From Ectopseudomonas composti (GTDB lineage Bacteria > Pseudomonadota > Gammaproteobacteria > Pseudomonadales > Pseudomonadaceae), in NCBI GenBank assembly GCA_946886245.1, contig CAMPIF010000233.1, positions 1 through 6,850 on the forward strand: 6,850 nt of DNA, read 5' to 3'. Made by a program: the position numbers and the translations under genes. The notes below the pieces were generated by a model. That model searched no databases. It saw only the letters and a list, made by a program, of their open reading frames with translations, and was not told where the DNA came from. Below are positions 1-5,005 of the stretch, in pieces (within the stretch, counting starts at the first letter, position 1; each line of letters begins with the position of its first letter).

Positions 1-40
1 GTTCTGGGTGGCTGGGGTGCAGGGGGAATTTTTTGGCCAT
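1..40 (-). CDS. DUF3079-like small protein, N-terminus only (cut by window edge)
   Basis: Reading the minus strand from the ATG at 40-38 gives MAKKFPLHPSHPE before the window ends. From memory this matches the N-terminus of the small cysteine-containing DUF3079 proteins found in Pseudomonas and related proteobacteria, whose function is unknown. A purine-rich GGGAAG (plus-strand 48-53) lies 7 bases upstream of the ATG and can serve as ribosome binding site. The gene is divergent from moaB and shares a 174-base intergenic region with it, including the Anr/Dnr-type box. Only 13 residues are visible, so the family call rests on a short match. The cysteine motif expected further along cannot be checked here. 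Confidence 0.62.
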   Translation of the reverse strand, partial: MAKKFPLHPSHPE

Positions 41-59
41 GTCTGCGCTTCCCGTCTCG

Positions 60-99
60 CTATCAGTTTGTATCAGGCTAGCGCTGTAATACGTATCAG
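60..99. repeat. Three direct TATCAG repeats in the divergent promoter region
   Basis: TATCAG occurs at 61-66, 71-76 and 94-99. The last two copies share a longer GTATCAG. Start-to-start spacings are 10 and 23 bases, close to one and two helical turns, and an 8-base palindrome ATACGTAT (89-96) overlaps the third copy. The cluster lies between the DUF3079-like gene and the Anr/Dnr-type box. It could be an operator array for an unidentified regulator, or chance. Confidence 0.35.
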
Positions 100-101
100 C
101 C

Positions 102-115
102 TTGACCGGGGTCAA
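102..115. promoter_or_regulatory. Anr/Dnr (FNR-type) box upstream of moaB
   Basis: The sequence TTGACCGGGGTCAA has two perfect half-sites (TTGAC, GTCAA) separated by 4 bases, fitting the FNR/Anr/Dnr consensus TTGAY-N4-RTCAA. Its centre is at 108.5. A class II activated promoter would start near position 150, leaving a leader of about 65 bases before moaB. No good -10 hexamer is visible at the expected place (about 137-146). The half-sites are symmetrical, so the box could also act leftward on the divergent gene. A weak TAGCCT (minus strand, 80-75) lies at the matching -10 distance there. Confidence 0.75.
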
Positions 116-202
116 GATCAGTTGCATTGACGCCTGGTGGTACCTCCATTGGGGAATGGGCTTAGCTGGCCGTCAGGCTCAGGCTGCATCCATTCACACC
201 AT

Positions 203-207
203 GGAGG
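203..207 (+). promoter_or_regulatory. Ribosome binding site of moaB
   Basis: GGAGG lies 7 bases before the ATG at 215. This decides the moaB start. The reading frame is open from an ATG at 137, but that upstream start has no such site, and the extra 26 residues do not resemble a MoaB N-terminus. Confidence 0.85.
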
Positions 208-214
208 CGCCAGC

Positions 215-769
215 ATGGCTCACCTGTCCAATCCAGAGTTTCAGTCATTGCGTATCGCGGTAATGACCGTCAGCGATACCCGAAACCTAACTACTGATGG
301 CTCCGGTCAAGCGCTGATAGGCGCACTGGAGGAGGCCGGGCATGCCCTGTACGAGCGGGCCCTAGTGCCCGACGATATTTGGCAGATCCGTGCTTGCCTA
401 AGCATCTGGATCGCTGATCCGCTGGTGCAAGTAGTGCTGATCACCGGTGGTACCGGATTTACTGCGCGCGACAACACACCACAGGCAGTGACTCCGTTGC
501 TAGATAAAACCGTGGATGGATTTGGCGAGCTGTTCCGGCAAATTTCCCTGAGTGAAATCGGCACCTCCACCGTGCAATCGCGCGCATTGGCCGGTTTTAG
601 TAACAGCACTTTGGTGTGCTGCTTACCCGGCTCCCCAAGTGCCTGTCGCACAGCCTGGAATGGCATCCTCCTTGAGCAGTTGGACAGCCGTACCAAACCC
701 TGCAATTTCGTACCTCATCTCAAGCGTTTGCCCGAGCAGGCGCCGGCATTGTGCGGAGCACGTTCATGA
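215..769 (+). CDS. moaB: Molybdenum cofactor biosynthesis protein MoaB (MoaB/Mog family)
   Basis: This 184-residue protein belongs to the MoaB/MogA family, which binds molybdopterin. Family members such as MogA adenylylate it before MoeA inserts molybdenum; MoaB is thought to do this where MogA is absent. Visible motifs are the N-terminal RIAVMTVSDTR strand (residues 13-23), the ligand-binding TGGTG (77-81) followed by Asp86, the EIGTSTVQSRALAG stretch (114-127) typical of MoaB, and the PGSPSACRTAW segment (138-148). The length is close to other proteobacterial MoaB proteins. The start is set by GGAGG at 203-207. The stop TGA overlaps the moeA ATG (ATGA, 766-769), which suggests translational coupling. 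An Anr/Dnr-type box lies about 100 bases upstream, so expression is probably raised when oxygen is low. A paralogue elsewhere in the genome is likely in Pseudomonas but cannot be seen here. Confidence 0.93.
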   Translation: MAHLSNPEFQSLRIAVMTVSDTRNLTTDGSGQALIGALEEAGHALYERALVPDDIWQIRACLSIWIADPLVQVVLITGGTGFTARDNTPQAVTPLLDKTVDGFGELFRQISLSEIGTSTVQSRALAGFSNSTLVCCLPGSPSACRTAWNGILLEQLDSRTKPCNFVPHLKRLPEQAPALCGARS

Positions 770-1998
770 ACGCCTGCGGCTGCGACCAAGCCGGACTGCG
801 CCCGGCCGACGAAGCCATTGCCGACCTTTTAGCACAAGTACCAAGTCCGCCCCTGGCTGAGTGGGTGCCTCTGGGCATGGCGTTGGGTAAGACCCTGGCC
901 GAGCCCGTGCATGCCCTGCGGCCGATGCCGGCCTGGGACAATAGTGCGATGGATGGCTACGCCTTGCGTGCGAGTGATCTGCCGGCGGAGGGTGGGTGTT
1001 TGCCGCTGGCTGGGCGGATTGCCGCTGGCGATGTGGCCCCTGAGGTCTTGCCGCACGGGCATGCAGTCCGCATTTTTACTGGCGCACCATTGCCGGATGG
1101 TGCCGACAGCGTTGTTCCTCAAGAGCTGGCTCGGCTGGAGGGGGAGGGAGTCTGGCTGGCTCCATGCCACCTCGGCGATCACGTCCGTCGGCGGGGTGAG
1201 GAGTACGAGCGAGGGGCCCGTGTGCTGGAAGCCGGGCAACATTTACGTGCACCGGAACTGGGCTTGCTGGCCAGTCTTGGGATTCCCGAGGTCGCGGTGC
1301 GCCGGCGTCTGCGAGTTGGCCTGCTGAGCAGCGGTAACGAGCTGCGCGAACCTGGTGAATCGTTACGCCCGGGACAGATCTATAACGCCAACTGCTACAG
1401 CCTGTTCGGTGCCCTGCGCGCTTGGGGGGTCGAGGTGGGTGATTGCGGCGTATTGGTCGACGAGTTGAGCGCAAGTCGTGACGCGTTAAGCCTGGCGGCA
1501 TCTGAGTGGGATGTTTTGATTACCTCTGGGGGCGTCTCGGTTGGTGAGGAAGATCACCTTAAACAAGCTGTGCGCGATCTCGGCGAACTGCACCTCTGGC
1601 GCCTAGCCATCCAGCCAGGCAAACCGTTCGCTTTTGGACATGTCTGCGGCACTCCGTGGATTGGGCTGCCAGGAAACCCGGTGGCGGCATTACTCACTCT
1701 TTTGGTTATAGCCCGTCCATTCCTCCTAGCGGCGCAGGGGCGACGTGAGGTATTACCACGCGCACTGCCTGTAGCGGCCGGGTTCGATTGGCCCAAGGCT
1801 AACACTCGGCGCCAGTACCTGCGTGCACGTTTAGAAGGTTCAGATGATGGGCTGCTTGTGGTTCCGCACGCTCACCAAGGCTCGGCCATGCTGACAGGGA
1901 TGTGCTGGGCGGAAGGCCTTGCGGTGGTTGAAGCGGGGAGAACTCTGGTTGCCGGTGAAACGGTGGGTTTTCTATTGTTGGATAGTTTGTTGGCATGA
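766..1998 (+). CDS. moeA: Molybdopterin molybdenumtransferase MoeA
   Basis: MoeA inserts molybdenum from molybdate into adenylylated molybdopterin, the last common step of Moco synthesis, in the cytoplasm. The 410-residue protein has the usual family length of about 400. It shows the PAWDNSAMDGYA motif (residues 55-66, with the conserved Asp63), FTGAPLPDGADSVV (104-117), VRRRGEE (140-146), LLSSGNEL (187-194), TSGGVSVGEED (253-263), QPGKPFAFG (283-291) and GLPGNPVA (300-307). A smaller MoeA C-terminal domain covers about 330-410. The ATG at 766 is chosen because GGAG (755-758) lies 7 bases upstream and the codon overlaps the moaB stop. The RRRGE motif ends in Glu146 where E. coli MoeA has Asp142. 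The change is conservative, so activity is expected. Together with moaB it forms a two-gene Moco unit serving molybdoenzymes such as nitrate reductase. Confidence 0.95.
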   Translation: MNACGCDQAGLRPADEAIADLLAQVPSPPLAEWVPLGMALGKTLAEPVHALRPMPAWDNSAMDGYALRASDLPAEGGCLPLAGRIAAGDVAPEVLPHGHAVRIFTGAPLPDGADSVVPQELARLEGEGVWLAPCHLGDHVRRRGEEYERGARVLEAGQHLRAPELGLLASLGIPEVAVRRRLRVGLLSSGNELREPGESLRPGQIYNANCYSLFGALRAWGVEVGDCGVLVDELSASRDALSLAASEWDVLITSGGVSVGEEDHLKQAVRDLGELHLWRLAIQPGKPFAFGHVCGTPWIGLPGNPVAALLTLLVIARPFLLAAQGRREVLPRALPVAAGFDWPKANTRRQYLRARLEGSDDGLLVVPHAHQGSAMLTGMCWAEGLAVVEAGRTLVAGETVGFLLLDSLLA

Positions 1999-2003
1999 GT
2001 GGC

Positions 2004-2017
2004 TTGACCACAATCAA
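2004..2017. promoter_or_regulatory. Anr/Dnr (FNR-type) box of the ubiUVT promoter
   Basis: TTGACCACAATCAA fits TTGAY-N4-RTCAA exactly (TTGAC, 4 bases, ATCAA). It begins 5 bases after the moeA stop. Its centre at 2010.5 lies about 41 bases before a predicted start near 2051, the standard spacing for FNR-type class II activation. This indicates that ubiUVT has its own oxygen-responsive promoter in addition to any read-through from moaB-moeA. Confidence 0.8.
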
Positions 2018-2038
2018 GGCGTTTAGTTTCACGATGCC

Positions 2039-2044
2039 TAGAGT
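2039..2044 (+). promoter_or_regulatory. Predicted -10 element of the ubiU promoter
   Basis: TAGAGT matches 4 of 6 bases of TATAAT, including the key first T, second A and last T. It lies 28-34 bases downstream of the centre of the 2004-2017 box, as in FNR-activated promoters. Transcription would begin near 2051, leaving about 25 bases before the ubiU ATG. Confidence 0.55.
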
Positions 2045-2075
2045 GGCGCATCGTCGTTGAAGTAGGAGTCGACTC

Positions 2076-3065
2076 ATGCATCTTGTCTGTCCGGCAGGCA
2101 GTCTACCCGCCCTCAAGGCTGCCCTGCAGCAAGGCGCGGATGCCATCTACGTGGGCTTTCGCGATGACACCAATGCCCGTCATTTCGCCGGGCTCAACTT
2201 GGACGAACGTCAGTTGGAGACGGGACTACACCTGATCCGCCAGCGTGGCCGACAGCTCTATGTCGCCGTCAATACCTATGCCCAGCCTCAGGGCTGGGCG
2301 CGCTGGCAGCGCGCAGTGGATCAAGCCGCCGCCCTTGGGGTGGATGCTCTGATCGCTGCCGATCCTGGCGTACTGGCCTACGCCAGTCGGCGGTATCCCG
2401 ATCTCAACCTGCACCTCTCGGTGCAGGGCTCGGCCACCAACATCTCCGCCCTGGCGTTCTACCAGCAGCGTTACAACATCCGTCGCGCCGTGTTGCCAAG
2501 GGTGCTGTCGCTGGCTCAGGTGCGCCAGGTGGCTGAGAAAAGCACTGTGCCGCTGGAGGTATTCGCTTTTGGCAGTCTGTGCATCATGGCCGAGGGCCGT
2601 TGTCATCTGTCGTCCTATGTTACCGGCGAGTCGCCCAACCTCTGCGGCGTGTGCTCGCCGGCCAAGGCTGTGCGCTGGCAGGAGGATGCCCAAGGGCTTA
2701 GTTCGCGCCTGGGCGGCGTACTGATCGACCGCTACGCGCGCGAGGAGCCGGCCGGCTATCCGACCCTGTGCAAGGGCCGCTTCCTGGTCGACGGCCAGCG
2801 CTTCCACGCGCTGGAGGAGCCGACAAGCCTCAACACCATCGACCTGGTTCCGCAGCTGGCCGAGATGGGCATCGCTGCGGTGAAGATTGAGGGGCGCCAG
2901 CGCAGCCCAGCCTATGTCGAGCAGGTCACGCGGGTCTGGCGCGAAGCGCTGGATGCCCATGCTAGCGGTCGCTTCGTCGTGCAAGAGCGCTGGCGCAAGG
3001 ACCTGGCGGGACTGTCTGAAGGCAGCCAGACGACCCTCGGTGCATATCACCGATCCTGGCAGTGA
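2076..3065 (+). CDS. ubiU: O2-independent ubiquinone biosynthesis protein UbiU (U32 peptidase-like, 4Fe-4S)
   Basis: UbiU (formerly YhbU) forms a heterodimer with UbiV, and together they carry out the ring hydroxylations of ubiquinone synthesis without oxygen. It belongs to the peptidase U32 family but acts in hydroxylation rather than proteolysis. The 329-residue protein starts with the typical LVCPAGS and has ADAIYVGFRD (residues 21-30). Cysteines C169, C176, C193 and C232 fall at the positions I recall for the 4Fe-4S ligands of E. coli UbiU. An extra C190 forms a CGVC with C193. The VKIEGRQRSPAYVEQV motif (269-284) is a U32 hallmark. AGGAG (2064-2068) lies 7 bases before the ATG. It is the first gene of the ubiUVT operon, behind an Anr/Dnr-type box. 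The ubiV start follows 7 bases after its stop. Confidence 0.95.
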   Translation: MHLVCPAGSLPALKAALQQGADAIYVGFRDDTNARHFAGLNLDERQLETGLHLIRQRGRQLYVAVNTYAQPQGWARWQRAVDQAAALGVDALIAADPGVLAYASRRYPDLNLHLSVQGSATNISALAFYQQRYNIRRAVLPRVLSLAQVRQVAEKSTVPLEVFAFGSLCIMAEGRCHLSSYVTGESPNLCGVCSPAKAVRWQEDAQGLSSRLGGVLIDRYAREEPAGYPTLCKGRFLVDGQRFHALEEPTSLNTIDLVPQLAEMGIAAVKIEGRQRSPAYVEQVTRVWREALDAHASGRFVVQERWRKDLAGLSEGSQTTLGAYHRSWQ

Positions 3066-3072
3066 GGAACCT

Positions 3073-3960
3073 ATGAAACTGAGCCTGGGACCCGTGTTGT
3101 TCTACTGGAGCCGCAGCAAACTGCTGGATTTCTACGCCGAGATGGCCGCCCAACCGCTTGACATCATCTACCTGGGCGAAACCGTTTGTTCCAAGCGGCG
3201 TGCCCTGTCGCTGGACGACTGGCTCGGTCTGGCCCGAGAGCTGCGAGAGTGCACTCGCGCCGAGCTGGTGCTGTCCGGGTTGGCGCTGGTCGAGGCGGCT
3301 TCCGAGCTGTCCAGCCTACGCCGCCTGTGTGACAACGGCGATTTGCTGGTGGAAGCTAACGACATGGGCGCGGTGCAACTGCTCGTCGAGCGCGGCCGGC
3401 CTTTTGTCGCCGGGCCGTCGCTTAACCTGTACAACGCCCATGCCCTGCGCGAGTTGCTGGAGTGCGGTCTGGAACGCTGGGTGCCGCCGGTGGAGTGTTC
3501 CGGTCGCCTGCTGCAGGACTGCCTGCAGCAACTCGATGCACTGCAGGTTGGTCGGCCTAAAGTGGAGCTGTTCGCCTACGGCCATCTCCCGCTGGCCTAC
3601 TCGGCGCGCTGCTTCACCGCGCGGGCGGAGAACCGGCCAAAGGACGACTGCCAGTTCTGCTGCCAGAACTACCCCGAGGGCATTCCGCTTCTCAGCCAGG
3701 AGGGGCAGGCCCTGTTCACTCTCAACGGCATCCAGACTATGTCCGCCGAGGTCGGAAACCTGCTGGCCGACTATCAGGCCATTGCCGCGTGTGGCGTGGA
3801 TGTGCTGCGCCTGAGCCCGCGCAGCGAGGGCATGGGGCAGGTGATCGACGACTTCGCCGCGGTGCGCGACGGGGCGCTGCCACCACTAGCGGTCAGTGGC
3901 TGCAACGGCTACTGGCATGACCGACCTGGCATGGTGACGATCGAGGCTGTGGGCCTATGA
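3073..3960 (+). CDS. ubiV: O2-independent ubiquinone biosynthesis protein UbiV (U32 peptidase-like, 4Fe-4S)
   Basis: UbiV (formerly YhbV) is the partner of UbiU in anaerobic ubiquinone hydroxylation and carries its own 4Fe-4S cluster. The protein has 295 residues. C39, C180, C193 and C197 match the positions I recall for the E. coli UbiV cluster ligands, with C196 as an additional neighbour in CQFCC. Other typical parts are LGPVLFYW (residues 5-12), IIYLGETVCSKRR (31-43), GPSLNLYN (114-121), ELFAYGHLPLAYSARC (165-180) and the C-terminal GCNGYWHDRPGM (276-287). The frame is open far upstream, but that stretch overlaps ubiU out of frame, so the ATG at 3073 is the real start. Its ribosome site GAGGAA (3064-3069) overlaps the end of ubiU and sits only 3-4 bases from the ATG. 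The stop overlaps the ubiT start as ATGA. Confidence 0.95.
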   Translation: MKLSLGPVLFYWSRSKLLDFYAEMAAQPLDIIYLGETVCSKRRALSLDDWLGLARELRECTRAELVLSGLALVEAASELSSLRRLCDNGDLLVEANDMGAVQLLVERGRPFVAGPSLNLYNAHALRELLECGLERWVPPVECSGRLLQDCLQQLDALQVGRPKVELFAYGHLPLAYSARCFTARAENRPKDDCQFCCQNYPEGIPLLSQEGQALFTLNGIQTMSAEVGNLLADYQAIAACGVDVLRLSPRSEGMGQVIDDFAAVRDGALPPLAVSGCNGYWHDRPGMVTIEAVGL

Positions 3961-4418
3961 GCATGGCGCGGTGGCTGGTGAAATTCGGTGAGCCGTTGTT
4001 GCCGTATGGACGGCACGTTCCTTTCGTCGTGCAGCGCCTGGTCATCGAGCAGGCGGCTAGGCGGCTGTTCGCTGCGCCGCTGGCCGAGGGCGCCTTCGAC
4101 CTTCTGCATAATCGTTGGTTGCGCCTGGAGATCATCGACCTGGGTCTGACTTGGTGCCTTAGTTACGAGGACACGCAGTTGCGCGTGACCCGGCGCGATG
4201 CAGTGGACGTGTGCATCCGAGGGCAGTGGCGCGACTTCTTGCTGCTGGCCAGCCGTCAGGAAGATCCTGACACTCTGTTCTTCCGCCGGCGTCTGGTGAT
4301 TGAGGGCGACACTGACTTGGGCCTGGGTGTAAAAAACCTGCTTGACGGTCTTGACCCCGATCAGTTGCCACCTCGGTTCTGGCAACTGGTACGAGAGATG
4401 GGGGCGGCGGTGCGCTAA
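3957..4418 (+). CDS. ubiT: Ubiquinone biosynthesis accessory factor UbiT (SCP2 domain)
   Basis: UbiT (formerly YhbT) is an SCP2-domain lipid-binding protein needed for the O2-independent ubiquinone pathway. It is thought to act as the anaerobic counterpart of UbiJ by holding polyprenyl intermediates. The 153-residue protein is slightly shorter than E. coli UbiT (about 174). The SCP2-like fold covers about residues 25-135. The segment from DPDTLFF (103-109) through RRLVIEGDTDLGLGVKNLLD (111-130) is the family signature. The first ATG overlaps the ubiV stop (ATGA, 3957-3960). A second ATG two codons later (3963) is also possible. GAGG at 3943-3946 is the likely ribosome site, 10 bases before the first ATG and 16 before the second. 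As last gene of ubiUVT it is followed by a structured region rather than a classical terminator. Confidence 0.93.
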   Translation: MSMARWLVKFGEPLLPYGRHVPFVVQRLVIEQAARRLFAAPLAEGAFDLLHNRWLRLEIIDLGLTWCLSYEDTQLRVTRRDAVDVCIRGQWRDFLLLASRQEDPDTLFFRRRLVIEGDTDLGLGVKNLLDGLDPDQLPPRFWQLVREMGAAVR

Positions 4419-4419
4419 G

Positions 4420-4497
4420 ACGGATTTCAGGGGGAGTAGGTCGTAGTCTTTCTCATGGCCTCATCTTCTCAAGGGTTGAGGCCTCCACGAAATCCGT
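4420..4497 (+). other. Nested inverted repeats after ubiT (possible 3' RNA structure or terminator)
   Basis: A perfect 9-base inverted repeat, ACGGATTTC (4420-4428) and GAAATCCGT (4489-4497), encloses an inner 7-base stem GGCCTCA/TGAGGCC (4457-4463 with 4477-4483). Competing short hairpins are CTCAA-GGG-TTGAG (4468-4480) and CCACG/CGTGG (4485-4499). It starts 2 bases after the ubiT stop, so it would be the 3' end of the operon mRNA. No T-run follows, so an ordinary intrinsic terminator is not evident. It might stabilise the mRNA, assist termination, or be a repeat element. Confidence 0.45.
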
Positions 4498-4764
4498 GGC
4501 GATTAAGCTTGCTCACCGCCAAGAATGACATCGGTCGGCGTTTCAGCGTCGGTTCATAGGCTCCTGCGTTATGCCGGAATCTACCGGCTTAGCGGCTATT
4601 GAAAATGACGCGTCGAAATTCGTATGCGTCAAGGCGTACTGCGCGATCGCGCTAGATGGCGAGAGACTGGTGGCATCTGGTTGGGACCGATTATTTGTCC
4701 GCTTCACGCCAATTTATGCCGCTGCATCTCGTCCGATGAGCGGCGTTGAGTCGGCGGTATTTTG

Positions 4765-4778
4765 TTGACTTAGGTCAG
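4765..4778. promoter_or_regulatory. Imperfect FNR-type box far upstream of the chemotaxis gene
   Basis: TTGACTTAGGTCAG matches the TTGAY-N4-RTCAA pattern except for its last base. An AAGAAT (4801-4806, 4 of 6 to TATAAT) lies about 30-35 bases downstream of its centre, roughly where an FNR-activated promoter has its -10. Transcription from here would leave a leader of about 190 bases before the receptor gene, which is long. One mismatch and the distance make this a weak call. Confidence 0.3.
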
Positions 4779-4907
4779 GTGAGCGGCACCAGAAAGCACC
4801 AAGAATCCCCACCTGCCAAGACTGTGGCCGAAACTCTACGGAGCGGGTGTTTGCCGGCAATGCCCCAGCCCACATACCAGAAGTCTAGCGGCTCGAAACA
4901 AACATAT

Positions 4908-4934
4908 TAAACGCCCCGGCGCGCTTTCCTATCG
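4908..4934 (+). promoter_or_regulatory. Weak sigma-28 (FliA)-like promoter candidate
   Basis: TAAA (4908-4911) is followed after 15 bases by TCCTATCG (4927-4934), which matches 4 of 8 bases of the FliA -10 GCCGATAA. Many chemotaxis receptor genes are FliA-dependent, and the position about 70 bases before the ATG is suitable. The match is poor, so this is only a candidate. Confidence 0.2.
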
Positions 4935-5005
4935 GCGACGCCGAACGTGAGATGTACTTGCCTTCTGCAACTTCCAGCTCCGCAGAGCGGAGCATTGAGG
5001 TCCAC

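Larger units (their letters stand above)
4498..5005. other. Intergenic region with no convincing gene
   Basis: About 500 bases separate the ubi operon from the chemotaxis receptor. The only notable plus-strand reading frame (4571-4768, 65 codons) lacks a ribosome site and resembles nothing I recognise. A minus-strand frame at 4885-5094 overlaps the receptor start and also looks spurious. Visible structures are a GCCGG/CCGGC hairpin (4573-4588) and an imperfect palindrome TGACGC...GCGTCA (4606-4631). Two weak promoter candidates (4765-4778 and 4908-4934) are described separately. I see no insertion-sequence ends or transposase remnant. Confidence 0.6.

Noticed and set aside
141..147. NarL-type heptamer TACCTCC upstream of moaB
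   Set aside because: It is a single copy with one mismatch to TACYYMT. NarL sites normally occur in groups or pairs.
137..214. N-terminal extension of moaB from an ATG at 137
   Set aside because: It has no ribosome site, would begin upstream of the predicted transcription start near 150, and its 26 residues do not look like MoaB. GGAGG at 203-207 supports the ATG at 215.
150..214. Moco riboswitch in the moaB leader
   Set aside because: The predicted leader of about 65 bases is too short for the known Moco RNA motif, and I see no matching stems.
2226..3050. Long minus-strand open frame opposite ubiU (274 codons)
   Set aside because: A GC-rich antisense shadow of ubiU. It has no recognisable motifs, while ubiU is a clear family member.
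2887..3072. Upstream extension of ubiV inside ubiU
   Set aside because: It overlaps ubiU in another frame. UbiV proteins begin with the MKLSLGPVLFYW type sequence encoded from 3073.
3158..3814. Plus-strand open frame of 218 codons inside ubiV
   Set aside because: Its Cys/Trp/Arg/Ser-rich composition is typical of an out-of-frame reading of a GC-rich gene. It lies wholly within ubiV.
4457..4499. Classical intrinsic terminator for the ubi operon
   Set aside because: Stems are present but no T-run follows any of them, so it is reported as an undefined structure.
4571..4768. 65-codon plus-strand frame in the gap after ubiT
   Set aside because: There is no ribosome site and no similarity I recognise. 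Its start lies within a hairpin.
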